A stretch of DNA of 64,000 nt from the NCBI RefSeq assembly GCF_029626145.1, contig NZ_JARUBJ010000002.1, positions 526,501-590,500 of the forward strand, read 5' to 3'. Made by a program: the position numbers and the translations under genes. The stretch is from Micromonospora sp. WMMD961 (lineage in GTDB: Bacteria; Actinomycetota; Actinomycetes; Mycobacteriales; Micromonosporaceae). Every line of letters begins with the position of its first letter. The stretch's first letter is position 1. Shown here in pieces: positions 16,813-25,107 of the stretch. The notes beneath the pieces were generated by a model that had not been told where the DNA came from, made no database searches, and saw nothing but the letters and a program-made list of their open reading frames with translations.

Positions 16813-17277
16813 TCAGGCCTGCACGGGACCGCCGGCCATCCGTTCCCGGACGGCCTCCAGCGCCTCGAAGGCGTACGCCCAGTTGTGGCACTTGAAGCTG
16901 CGCAGCCCGTCGATCGCGGTGTGACAGTCGGAGCAGCGCACGCCGGCGATGGCATCGGGGATCTCGGTGTTGACGTACTTGCGCTCGCCGAGGATGACCG
17001 TGGCGATCATGGCCTTGTCGTGCAGGCCGGAGAGCGCCGACGAGACGATGTCGTACCAGGTGACCCGCCGGCCGCACTTCGGGCAGTCCGGTTCGTCGCC
17101 GCTGACCCAGAGCGGCGCGCCGATGCTCCGCGCCGGCATGCCGAGCAGCTTCTCCAACCGCCGGACGTCCGACTCCGGGGTGGTCCAGCGGTGTCGGCCG
17201 GGCAGTGACGCGGGCGAGTCGTACACGGCGCGGAACAGGTCGTGGTCGACCTGCACCGTCTCGCGCTGAGCGGTCAT
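16813..17277 (-). CDS. Zinc-ribbon-like hypothetical protein
   Basis: 154 residues from the ATG at 17277, which has GAGGAGG about 6 nt upstream; longer in-frame extensions run antisense to the methyltransferase and were rejected. The protein contains CPKCG and CSDCH about 50 residues apart plus a later CHNW, suggesting a metal-binding knuckle pair. I do not recognise a family. It is convergent with the GH65 gene and divergent from the DUF574 methyltransferase. Confidence 0.65.
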   Translation of the reverse strand: MTAQRETVQVDHDLFRAVYDSPASLPGRHRWTTPESDVRRLEKLLGMPARSIGAPLWVSGDEPDCPKCGRRVTWYDIVSSALSGLHDKAMIATVILGERKYVNTEIPDAIAGVRCSDCHTAIDGLRSFKCHNWAYAFEALEAVRERMAGGPVQA

Positions 17278-17421
17278 CGGCTTACCTCCTCGTTGAGTCG
17301 GTGCCCCCACCGTGGTCAGCGACGACCATGGGCGCTGCCGGATCAACGACACGACAGGGCAGCGGGTCGTCGCCACAGGTGCTAGACATCGGAATCCCAC
17401 GTCACTGTCGAAGGGACCCCC

Positions 17422-18210
17422 GTGACCGACCAGCCGGCGCCCGATGCCACCGCCCGACCCAACGTCGCCCGGATGTACGACTACTTCCTGGGCGGCAGCC
17501 ACAACTTCGCCGCCGACCGGGCCGCCGCCGAACGGGTGCTGGAGATCTTCCCGGAGACCGGGGTCGCCGCCCAGACCAACCGCCACTTCCTGCGCCGAGC
17601 TGTCCGCCACGCCGCCGGACAGGGCGTACGCCAGTTCCTCGACATCGGTGCCGGGCTGCCCACCCAGGGCACCGTGCACGAGGTGGTGCGGACGGTGGCA
17701 CCGGACGCCCGGGTGGTCTACGTCGACTACGACGAGGTGGCCGTCGCGTACGCCCGGCAGTTGTTGACGGACGTGCCCGGCACGGCTGTCGTCCAGGGTG
17801 ACCTGCGGCGGCCCGACGAGTTGTTGGCGCACCCGGACGTGCGAGGCACGCTCGACCTGGATCGGCCGGTGGCGGTGCTGCTCCTCGCGGTGCTGCACTT
17901 CGTGCCGGACGACGACGACCCGTGGGCGGCGGTCGCCCGACTGCGGGACGCCACCGTCCCCGGCAGTCACCTGGTGCTGTCCCACCTGACGTTGGACGGC
18001 ATCCCACCGGAGTTGGCCGAGCGCGGGAAGGCCGTCTACCGCAACAGCAGCGCGCCGCTCGTTCCCCGCACGCACGCCGAGACGTTGCGCTTCTTCACCG
18101 GGTACGACCTGCTCGAACCCGGCCTCGTGGAGACCACCCGGTGGCGGCCGGACGGCGAGGGTGACCTCGTCGACTCGCACGGCTACGCCGGGGTGGGCGT
18201 GCGCCGCTGA
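17422..18210 (+). CDS. DUF574-family SAM-dependent methyltransferase
   Basis: 262 residues with a GTG start and a GAAGGGA site. It has the DUF574 (actinobacterial SAM methyltransferase) signature near the N-terminus, RPNVARMYDYFLGGSHNFAAD, and motif I FLDIGAGLPTQGTVHE. The acceptor for this actinobacteria-specific family is generally unknown, and nothing adjacent narrows it down. Expected to be cytoplasmic and soluble. Confidence 0.88.
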   Translation: MTDQPAPDATARPNVARMYDYFLGGSHNFAADRAAAERVLEIFPETGVAAQTNRHFLRRAVRHAAGQGVRQFLDIGAGLPTQGTVHEVVRTVAPDARVVYVDYDEVAVAYARQLLTDVPGTAVVQGDLRRPDELLAHPDVRGTLDLDRPVAVLLLAVLHFVPDDDDPWAAVARLRDATVPGSHLVLSHLTLDGIPPELAERGKAVYRNSSAPLVPRTHAETLRFFTGYDLLEPGLVETTRWRPDGEGDLVDSHGYAGVGVRR

Positions 18211-18283
18211 TCGGCTTTTCGCCTCCGTAGCCCTCCCCGGGTGGTACGACGGACGCAGGGCGTGCCACCGGGAGGAGCCGCCG

Positions 18284-19447
18284 ATGGCCAGCAAGCCCGA
18301 CCGGCTGCTCCGCAGGAGCGAGGCGCCGCTGAGCGCCTCGTTCCTGGAGCTGTTCTTCGACCTGGCGTTCGTCCTGGCGCTGAGTCAGCTGGCCGAGCAC
18401 CTGCTGCACGACCTCACCCTGGTCGGCGCCCTGTACACAGCGATACTGCTGACCGGGGTCTGGACCCTCTGGGTGACCACCACCTGGTTCGCCGACTGGT
18501 ACGACCCGGAGAGCGCGGCGGTTCGAGGACTGCTGATCGCCGCCGCGTTGGCCAGCCTGTTGGCCGGGGTGGCGATCCCGCAGGCCTTTGACGGCCGGGG
18601 GTTGCTCTTCGCGGGCGCCTACGTCGCGCTGCACGTCGGGCGGAGCATCGTCACCGCCGTGACGTTGCGGGGGCACCCCCGACAACGCCGGGCGGTACGG
18701 ATCCTCAGCTGGTACACCCTCTCCGCCGTACCGTGGCTGGCGGGCGGCTTCTGGGCGGACGGGCGGGTGCCGCTCTGGGTGCTCGCCCTCTCGATCGACC
18801 TCATCGGCCCCCGGTTCCGCTGGCCCACGCCACTGTTGGGCCGTGCGGAACGGGAGGAACTGCATCTCGTCGGCGAGCACTTCGCGGAGCGGTACCAACA
18901 AATCATGATCATCGCGCTCGGTGAACTCGTGCTGGTCGCCGGTCTCTCGTACGCCGACACCCGACTGCACGTGCCGGAGACCGCCGCCTTCCTGCTGGTC
19001 TTCGCGACGGCAGTGCTGATCGGTCTCCTCTACGTGACGCCCGCCGGGCAGCGCCTCGGGCCGGCCATCGAGCACGCCGACCCGGCCCGGATCGGCGTCA
19101 TCACCGGACACCTGCACCTGGTGATGATCGCCGGGTTGGTGGTCACCGCCGTCGGGGCCGAGTTGAGCATCGCCCACCCCACCGAGACCAGCGACGCGAC
19201 CGCCGTCCTGGTCATCCTGGGCGGTCCCACGCTGTTCCTCGTCGGGCGGATCCTGTTCTCCCTGATGATCCACCGGCGGATCTCCTGGCCCCGGGTGGCC
19301 GCCCTGTTCGTGTTGGGTGGTGTGGCGGCCGCCCTGCGGCCGCCGCTGCTGGCGGTCAGCGCGGTCGCCACGGCGGTGGTGCTCGTGGTCGTCGTCCTGG
19401 ACCGTGCCGGCATCACCACCTACCGCCAGACCCAACAACCTGACTAA
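18284..19447 (+). CDS. LtrA-family (low temperature requirement A) membrane protein
   Basis: 387 residues from the ATG at 18284, which has GGAGGAG 6 nt upstream. The conserved N-terminal SFLELFFDLAFVLALSQLAE is diagnostic of LtrA, and roughly ten hydrophobic segments follow to the end. LtrA proteins are integral membrane proteins of unknown biochemical role, first linked to growth at low temperature in Listeria. The stop codon lies inside an inverted repeat upstream of the MarR-GNAT gene. Confidence 0.85.
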   Translation: MASKPDRLLRRSEAPLSASFLELFFDLAFVLALSQLAEHLLHDLTLVGALYTAILLTGVWTLWVTTTWFADWYDPESAAVRGLLIAAALASLLAGVAIPQAFDGRGLLFAGAYVALHVGRSIVTAVTLRGHPRQRRAVRILSWYTLSAVPWLAGGFWADGRVPLWVLALSIDLIGPRFRWPTPLLGRAEREELHLVGEHFAERYQQIMIIALGELVLVAGLSYADTRLHVPETAAFLLVFATAVLIGLLYVTPAGQRLGPAIEHADPARIGVITGHLHLVMIAGLVVTAVGAELSIAHPTETSDATAVLVILGGPTLFLVGRILFSLMIHRRISWPRVAALFVLGGVAAALRPPLLAVSAVATAVVLVVVVLDRAGITTYRQTQQPD

Positions 19448-19454
19448 GGTCAGG
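19439..19454 (+). promoter_or_regulatory. Inverted repeat and leaderless -10 box before the MarR-GNAT gene
   Basis: CCTGACTAAGGTCAGG is a perfect inverted repeat (6-bp arms, 4-bp centre) ending 3 nt before the ATG at 19458. Its centre includes TAAGGT (19445-19450), a TAnnnT -10 hexamer placed 7 nt before the ATG, as expected for a leaderless transcript. An autorepressor bound here would cover the -10 box. No -35 match is evident. Confidence 0.5.
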
Positions 19455-19457
19455 TAT

Positions 19458-20354
19458 ATGGACGCCGCTCTCATCGCCGCCGTGCGGCGGTTCAACCGGA
19501 CGGTCACCCAGCGGGTCGGTGCCCTCGACGACGAGTACATGGCCCAGGGTCGGCCCCTCGGGCAGGCCCGCCTGCTGTGGGAGATCGGCCCTGCCGGCGC
19601 CGAGGTCGCGGCACTGCGGGCACGGCTCGGGCTGGACTCCGGCCACCTCAGCCGACTGCTGCGCGCCCTGGAATCCGAAGGGCTGGTCACCGTCGGACCG
19701 ACCGTGCAATCCGGCGGCGACGGCCGGGTACGCACAGCCCAGCTCACCGACGCCGGCCGGACCGAATGGACCCAGCTCGACCGGCTGTCCGACGAACTGG
19801 CCGCGTCGATCCTCGGACCACTCACCGAGGCCCGCCGGGAACGACTCGTCACCGCCATGGCCGAGGTCGAACGGCTCCTCATCAGCTCGATGGTCGTCAT
19901 CGAGCCGTGTCCACCCAACGGCCCGCGGGTACGCGCATGTCTGCGGGCTTACGTCCGGGACATCGAGCGTCGATTCGACGACGGGTTCGACCCGGAACTG
20001 AGCAACCCGGTCCCGGACGAGGCACTCATCCCACCCGCCGGCGTCGTCCTGCTCGCCACCCTCAACGCCGAACCGATCGGCTGCGGCGCTGTCAAACTCC
20101 ACCCGGACGCGCCTGCCGAGATCAAACGGGTCTGGGTGTCGGACACCGTCCGTGGGCTCGGCGTCGGGCGACGGTTGCTGGGCGAGTTGGAACGGTACGC
20201 CGCCGAGCGTGGCGCGAGCGCCGTCCGGCTGGACACCAACCGCAACCTCACCGAGGCGATCGCCCTGTACCGGTCGGCGGGTTACCGGGAGATCGAGGCG
20301 TACAACACCGAGCACTACGCCCACCACTGGTTCGAGAAGCGGCTTGGGCAGTGA
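19458..20354 (+). CDS. MarR-family HTH fused to GNAT acetyltransferase
   Basis: 298 residues. The N-terminal ~145 residues are a MarR winged helix: QARLLWEIGPAGAEVAALRA, then LGLDSGHLSRLLRALESEGLV as the recognition region and the DGRVRTAQLTDAG wing. The C-terminal ~150 residues are a GNAT domain with the acetyl-CoA loop VRGLGVGRRLLGELE and a RLDTNRNLTEAIALYRSAGY tail. Such fusions are known in actinobacteria and proteobacteria; the acetylated substrate is unknown. The start has no ribosome site, but a -10-like box sits 7 nt upstream. Confidence 0.87.
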   Translation: MDAALIAAVRRFNRTVTQRVGALDDEYMAQGRPLGQARLLWEIGPAGAEVAALRARLGLDSGHLSRLLRALESEGLVTVGPTVQSGGDGRVRTAQLTDAGRTEWTQLDRLSDELAASILGPLTEARRERLVTAMAEVERLLISSMVVIEPCPPNGPRVRACLRAYVRDIERRFDDGFDPELSNPVPDEALIPPAGVVLLATLNAEPIGCGAVKLHPDAPAEIKRVWVSDTVRGLGVGRRLLGELERYAAERGASAVRLDTNRNLTEAIALYRSAGYREIEAYNTEHYAHHWFEKRLGQ

Positions 20355-20384
20355 CGGTGGCACCCGATCACCCGGGGGAACGTA

Positions 20385-21152
20385 TTGCCTGCCATCGCTA
20401 CGGTCGGTGGGGTGAAGGGTGACGCCGTCGCGGGATACTGGAGGAACTTCGCCGGTGCAGCGCTCTTCGCCGTGCTGTGCGTGCTCCTCTCGGTAGCGGT
20501 GGCTGCCGCCTTCTTCGGTGTGGCATACCTGCTCAGCGACGTCGGGATCGTCGCCGGCCTGTTCTTCGGGCTCGGGATCACCGTCGTCGTCGTCGGGCTC
20601 TACGCGGCCACGCCCTTCCTCTTCGAGGCGTTGTTGGGGCCGAACCTGTTCCAACGGCTGTTCTGCGTACGCGACAAGTCCCTCACCCCGGACGCCATCC
20701 GTGAGCTGACAGCTATCGCGGCCGCGCCGGTCACCGGTCCGCTCGCCCCCGGACACGGCGTGCTCCGGATCATCCCGATCAAACCCGCGTGGTGGAACGA
20801 TCCGGACGCGTACGACGACGACACCAGGCCGGTCGTCATGGTCGAGGGGAGTGAGCATCGACTGCCCGGGTGGGACCCGTACGAGATCGCCGTTCCCGCC
20901 GGGATGGTCGAGGTCGTGGCGTGGCTGCCGCTTCGTACCGGCATTCCGGGACGGCAGGCCACCGGTCTCGTCGACGTACCGGCGGGGCGTGTCGGCGCAC
21001 TGGTGTACCGACCCTCGTCGCTGCCCGAACTCCCCGGCACGGCCACCGACCTGGCTGGCGAGGTGCGGGGCGAGACGTCGTCGTCCCGGACCGGGTGGGT
21101 GACCACCCTGCTCATCGCTCTTGGCGTCCTGACGTGGCTGATCGTCGGTTAG
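20385..21152 (+). CDS. Hypothetical membrane protein
   Basis: 255 residues from a TTG at 20385 that has GGGGGA 5 nt upstream; a GTG at 20412 is an alternative start with a poorer site. There are two adjacent N-terminal membrane helices (about 22-80), a soluble middle domain and one C-terminal membrane helix. No catalytic motif is recognised. It follows the MarR-GNAT gene in the same direction after 30 bp. Confidence 0.62.
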   Translation: MPAIATVGGVKGDAVAGYWRNFAGAALFAVLCVLLSVAVAAAFFGVAYLLSDVGIVAGLFFGLGITVVVVGLYAATPFLFEALLGPNLFQRLFCVRDKSLTPDAIRELTAIAAAPVTGPLAPGHGVLRIIPIKPAWWNDPDAYDDDTRPVVMVEGSEHRLPGWDPYEIAVPAGMVEVVAWLPLRTGIPGRQATGLVDVPAGRVGALVYRPSSLPELPGTATDLAGEVRGETSSSRTGWVTTLLIALGVLTWLIVG

Positions 21153-21162
21153 CGCAGCCGGG

Positions 21163-21270
21163 TTCGTCTACCACGTCGCCGTCACCCTGGACGGATTCAT
21201 CACCGGCCCGGACAGCGGCTCCCTCGTCCTCACCTACACCCGCGCGCGGGCCGGCAGCGAGACCGAGTGA
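21163..21270 (+). pseudogene. Remnant of a dihydrofolate-reductase-family (RibD-like) gene
   Basis: An open stretch of 35 codons reads FVYHVAVTLDGFITGPDSG, the N-terminal signature of DHFR-family/RibD C-terminal-like proteins. It passes directly into SLVLTYTRARAG, which resembles their C-terminal strand, and then stops. No start codon is in frame after the previous gene's stop. The gene appears to have lost its start and its central ~150 codons by deletion. The C-terminal part is the less certain match. Confidence 0.55.
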
Positions 21271-21293
21271 ACCTCCTGGGGCTTGCCCTTGCC

Positions 21294-21325
21294 GGGCCGC
21301 TGGTGCCGGTCGGCACCAGCGGCCC
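21294..21325. terminator. Strong hairpin terminator after the ABC importer operon
   Basis: GGGCCGCTGGTGCC and GGCACCAGCGGCCC form a perfect 14-bp stem with a 4-nt loop, 15 bp past the stop of the minus-strand permease gene. There is no obvious T-tract, as is common in GC-rich actinobacteria. Confidence 0.8.
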
Positions 21326-21339
21326 GTAGGTTCGCTTGG

Positions 21340-23376
21340 TCAGCCCTTCACCGCGCCCGCGGTGAGCCCTTCGGTCAGGAAGCGCTGCCCGAGGGCGTAC
21401 ATGACCACGACCGGGATGCTGACGAGCAGCGACGCTGCGGCGAGTTGTCCTTGTGGGACGACGTCTCCGGCGATCATCGACTGCATCCCGACGGGGAGCG
21501 TCTTGTACTCGTCCTTCGTGATGAACACGAAGGCGAACAGGAACTCGTTCCAGGCGTTGGTCAGGGTGAAGAGCGCGACCGCCAGCAACCCCGGCTTGGC
21601 CAGTGGCAGCACCACCCGGCCGAACGCCTGGAGGCGGGTGCAGCCGTCGACGAGCGCGGCCTCCTCCAACTCGATGGGGATCGACGAGAAGTAGCCGACC
21701 AGCAGCCAGGTGGCGAACGGCAGCGTGAAGGTCGGGTACGTCACCACCAGGGACCACAACGAGTCGGTGAGCCGTGCGCCGATGAGCATCTGGTACAGCG
21801 GGATGAACAGCAGCGCACCCGGCATCACGTAGGTGAGCAGCACCGTGACGGTGAAGCCCTGCGCCCCGCGGAACCGCAGCCGGGCCAGTGCGTAACCCGC
21901 CAGGGCGGCGCAGACCAGCGCCACCGCGGTGGACGCCGCCGACACCAGGATGGTGTTGAGGTACCAGCGGCCGAACGGCTGGTTGTCGAACAGGGCGCTG
22001 AACTGTTCCAGGGTCCACGGCGTCGGCCACAGGTCGTCGGTGCGCATGACGACCTGGCCCTCGGACTTGAAGGCGGTGACGGCGATCCAGTACAGCGGGC
22101 CGAGCACGAAGAAGAGCAACCCGGCCAGCGCGACCCAGGACCCCAGACCCGACGCCGCCGCCGCCGACCGTCGACCGCCCCGGGACTGCAGGGTCGAGAC
22201 CACCCGGCCGACCGCCACCGCGATCAGCAGGATCACCCCGAGGACCACCGCCGCCTTCCAGAAGATCTCCGGCGACGCCCAGAAGAGCAGGCCGGTGACC
22301 ACTGCGGTGACGACCCACGGCAGCGCCTTGCGCGCCGTTCCGGCCCACCGCCGCGCCCCGATCCGCCACGCCGCCTGGCGTCGCCGGGGCAGCCTGATGG
22401 TGGTGTCCTGGCGTAGCAACCTGACCAGGACGAACACCAGCCCACCGATCACCGGCAGCATGACGAGCGTGACCGCCGCGCCGGCGCCGTACTGCAGTTG
22501 CAGGATCGCCTTCGAGTAGGCGATGAGCACGTACGGCGCGGTCACGTCACCCGGTCCGCCCTGGGTCAGCAGCCAGACGAGGTCGAAGTTGTTGAACGTC
22601 CAGATCGACGACAGCGTCACCGTCACGGTGAGCACGTGACGCAACCCGGGCAGCGTCACGTTCATGAACCGCTGCACCGACGAGGCGCCGTCGATCGTCG
22701 CCGCCTCGTAAAGGTCCGCCGGGATGGCCTTCAACCCGGCGAGGAAACACACGGTGAAGAACGGCACCCCCTTCCAGACGTTGACGAGGATCACCGACGG
22801 CATGGCCAGCTCCGGGTCGGACAGCCAGCCCGCCGGCCAGCTGTCGACCAGGTGCGCGCTGGCCAGTAACGGCCCGATTCCGGTTGCGGTGAGCAGCGTG
22901 TTGACGCTGCCGAAGATCGGGTCGAGCAGGGAGCGCCAGCTGAACGCCGTCACCACCGTCGGCACCACCCACGGCACCAGCAGCAACCCGGTCAGCACTG
23001 CCCGCCCGCGACGGCGATGGTGCAGCAGCAGGGCCGCGGACAACCCCAGCACAACCTTGAAGATCTCGGCGTACGCGGTGAAGACGAACGAGTTCACCAC
23101 GCCCGTGTGGAACTGGTCGTCGCCGACGAGCGCGAGGTAGTTGTCCAGGCCGACGAACACGGTGTCCTGCCCGTGCCGTTCGGTGGTGCTGGTCAGGATC
23201 GACCGGGCGATCGGCACCAGAACAAGAGCGCCGACCAGCAGGGCCATCGGCGCCAGGAACAGTGTCGCCAACCGCCAGTCACGCCCCAGCCGCCGCTGCG
23301 TCATGGTGAGAGAGCCAGGTCCCGACGGCGGGGATTTCCTCGCCGTCGGGACCCGCGCAGGACGGACCGAGCTCAC
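21340..23376 (-). CDS. Fused carbohydrate ABC transporter permease (MalF-MalG-type halves in one protein)
   Basis: 678 residues. The first half is a MalF/UgpA-like permease with the ATPase-coupling loop EAATIDGASSVQRFMNVTLP. The second half is MalG/UgpE-like with EAALVDGCTRLQAFGRVVLP. In CUT1 importers these are normally two separate genes. Here they are joined by about 60-90 residues with two extra hydrophobic segments (PWVVTAVVTGLLFWAS and the following helix). A GTG start overlaps the binding-protein stop (GTGA); an ATG at 23304 is an alternative start. No ATPase gene is nearby, so a shared MsiK-type ATPase is likely. Confidence 0.9.
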   Translation of the reverse strand: MSSVRPARVPTARKSPPSGPGSLTMTQRRLGRDWRLATLFLAPMALLVGALVLVPIARSILTSTTERHGQDTVFVGLDNYLALVGDDQFHTGVVNSFVFTAYAEIFKVVLGLSAALLLHHRRRGRAVLTGLLLVPWVVPTVVTAFSWRSLLDPIFGSVNTLLTATGIGPLLASAHLVDSWPAGWLSDPELAMPSVILVNVWKGVPFFTVCFLAGLKAIPADLYEAATIDGASSVQRFMNVTLPGLRHVLTVTVTLSSIWTFNNFDLVWLLTQGGPGDVTAPYVLIAYSKAILQLQYGAGAAVTLVMLPVIGGLVFVLVRLLRQDTTIRLPRRRQAAWRIGARRWAGTARKALPWVVTAVVTGLLFWASPEIFWKAAVVLGVILLIAVAVGRVVSTLQSRGGRRSAAAASGLGSWVALAGLLFFVLGPLYWIAVTAFKSEGQVVMRTDDLWPTPWTLEQFSALFDNQPFGRWYLNTILVSAASTAVALVCAALAGYALARLRFRGAQGFTVTVLLTYVMPGALLFIPLYQMLIGARLTDSLWSLVVTYPTFTLPFATWLLVGYFSSIPIELEEAALVDGCTRLQAFGRVVLPLAKPGLLAVALFTLTNAWNEFLFAFVFITKDEYKTLPVGMQSMIAGDVVPQGQLAAASLLVSIPVVVMYALGQRFLTEGLTAGAVKG

Positions 23377-24809
23377 TGCGGCAGCCCCTGCTGGTTGAAG
23401 ATCTGCACCATCTTCGCGTGGGCGGTCGTCACGGCCTGCGCCGGCGCAGTCCCCTGCACGACCTGCTGCATCATGTCGGTGAGGACGTAGGCGGAGCCGA
23501 CGGCCTGCTGGCCCGCGCTGGCCTTCTGCGGGAAGGCCAGGCCGTTCTTCGTGTTCAGCGGTAGCTTGAGTTCAGTGATCTTGCGCAGCATGGGGAACGC
23601 CGGGTCGCCACTGGTGAAGAACGGGTCGGCGTCCCAGACCTTCTCCCAGGCGGGCATCACCAGGCCGGGGGCCTCCTTCGCCACGCCGAGCAGGGCGGGC
23701 GCGCTGACCAGGTACTGCGCCAGGAGCTTGGCGAGCCCGGGGTTCTTGGCGCCCTTGAAGACGACGAAGCCCTGCGACTGGCCGAGGAGCAGGGGGTTGT
23801 TGGTGGCCGGTCCGATGCAGTCGGAGAACACGTGGGTGTTCGCGTGCACCGGGTTCTTCTTGGTCCGCGAGTCCGCGTAGACGCTGAACTGGTTGCGGGT
23901 GTAGCCGAGGATCCCGGCGAGCCAGTTCTCGTTGTTGCTGGTGTCGGTCCAGCTCGCGATCCCCGGCGGCAGCATCGGCTTGTACTTCTCGTTGGTGTAG
24001 ATGTCGCCCAGGAAGGTGACCGCCTGCACCGTCTCGGGGGAGTTGAACGTGACCTTCCGGCCGTCGTTGGAGGCGATCGATCCGCCGTACGCGTTGATCA
24101 GGGCCTCGATCATGCCGTTGCCGTCACCGGACCGGTTCACCGTCATGCCCCAACCGAACCGGCGTTTGGCCGGATCGGAGATCTCCAGGCATACGTCCCG
24201 CAGCTCTTCCCAGCTGTAGATGTCCTTGGGCGTGATGCCCTTGTCCTGCATCCAGTCCTTGCGCAGGAACGACCCGATCCCGATGAAGTGGTAGGGGATC
24301 GCGAACCACTTGCCGTCGAAGACGCAGAAGTTCTTGGCCTCGGCGCAGGGTTCGCCGTACTTGGCCGTCAGCGCCTGGACGACGTCCGTCACGTCCTCCA
24401 GGTCACCCAACGCCTGGAACTGCGCGACGAAGCGCGAGTCGGTCATGAACGCCAGGTCGCGCGCCACCCCACCCTCGACCTCGGCGTGGATCTTGGCCAC
24501 CACGTCACCGGCGTCGGCCTGGACCAGGCTGTTCTCGATCTTCGTCCCGGTGGTGTCGGCGAACTTCTTGATCGAGCTGTCGAGGGCTTCGTTCGCCGCC
24601 GTCGAGTACAGCTTCTGCGACAGCATCCCCATCGAGGAGCCCTTCATCGCGGCCGCCGCGTCGATCAGCTCCTGCGGAACCTCCGGCTGCACCTTGGCGG
24701 GCGAGTCGGATTCACCCCCACACGCGGCCAGACCTGCCGCGCCGAGCACCCCCACCCCCATCCCCAGAAAGCCGCGTCGTGACCAGGCCGGATTGATGTC
24801 CATGGACAT
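23373..24809 (-). CDS. Extracellular solute-binding lipoprotein of a sugar ABC importer
   Basis: 478 residues from the ATG at 24809, preceded by AAGGAGG. The signal carries twin arginines (WSRRGFLGMG) and a lipobox (AGLAACGG), pointing to Tat export followed by lipidation. The mature protein has the size and layout of family 1 (CUT1) solute-binding proteins. It would capture an oligosaccharide or glycoside and deliver it to the fused permease encoded next. The ligand is unknown. Upstream lies an IclR regulator and an operator/promoter region. Confidence 0.88.
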   Translation of the reverse strand: MSMDINPAWSRRGFLGMGVGVLGAAGLAACGGESDSPAKVQPEVPQELIDAAAAMKGSSMGMLSQKLYSTAANEALDSSIKKFADTTGTKIENSLVQADAGDVVAKIHAEVEGGVARDLAFMTDSRFVAQFQALGDLEDVTDVVQALTAKYGEPCAEAKNFCVFDGKWFAIPYHFIGIGSFLRKDWMQDKGITPKDIYSWEELRDVCLEISDPAKRRFGWGMTVNRSGDGNGMIEALINAYGGSIASNDGRKVTFNSPETVQAVTFLGDIYTNEKYKPMLPPGIASWTDTSNNENWLAGILGYTRNQFSVYADSRTKKNPVHANTHVFSDCIGPATNNPLLLGQSQGFVVFKGAKNPGLAKLLAQYLVSAPALLGVAKEAPGLVMPAWEKVWDADPFFTSGDPAFPMLRKITELKLPLNTKNGLAFPQKASAGQQAVGSAYVLTDMMQQVVQGTAPAQAVTTAHAKMVQIFNQQGLPQ

Positions 24810-24992
24810 TCGCCTCCTTCGAGTCCCCGCCGCACGGCACGCCGAGGGCGTAGCTCGTGCAACAGGTGTGTCTTCATGACGGCGACCACGGATGCGCGTC
24901 GCCCGCATCGGTCAGTGCGTTGAGGCGATCGGCGACCGGGCCGAGAAGGCGGCGCTGATGTTCCAGTTCGGTCGAGCCACGGGACCACCGCC

Positions 24993-25020
24993 GTTCGAAA
25001 TTTCGAACTCAGTTCGAAAT
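24993..25020. promoter_or_regulatory. IclR-type operator
   Basis: GTTCGAAATTTCGAAC is a perfect 16-bp palindrome at 24993-25008, followed by another half-site GTTCGAAAT at 25012-25020. A further related copy, GTTTCGAAC, lies at 25082-25090 beyond the promoter. The sites sit just downstream of the predicted transcription start of the binding-protein gene, a natural place for repression by the IclR protein encoded next door. Confidence 0.65.
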
Positions 25021-25039
25021 ACCGCATCAAGTGGTCGCG

Positions 25040-25069
25040 ACGCTAGAACAGCCCTGAGAAGAATGTCAA
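25040..25069 (-). promoter_or_regulatory. Promoter of the sugar ABC importer operon
   Basis: On the minus strand TTGACA (25069-25064) is followed after 18 bp by TAGCGT (25045-25040). This is a good sigma-70-type pair, with a start expected near 25033. The operator repeats lie on both sides. Confidence 0.65.
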
Positions 25070-25107
25070 TGTTTCGATGGTGTTTCGAACCGAAAACGGG
25101 AGGTGGG

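Noticed and set aside
14192..17077. Long open frame on the minus strand, antisense to the GH65 gene
   Set aside because: Composition is an Arg/Gly/Val/Pro-rich shadow of high-GC third positions, there are no motifs, and it covers a clear GH65 gene.
18095..19918. Minus-strand open frame antisense to LtrA and MarR-GNAT genes
   Set aside because: Low-complexity shadow translation; both sense genes have clear motifs and starts.
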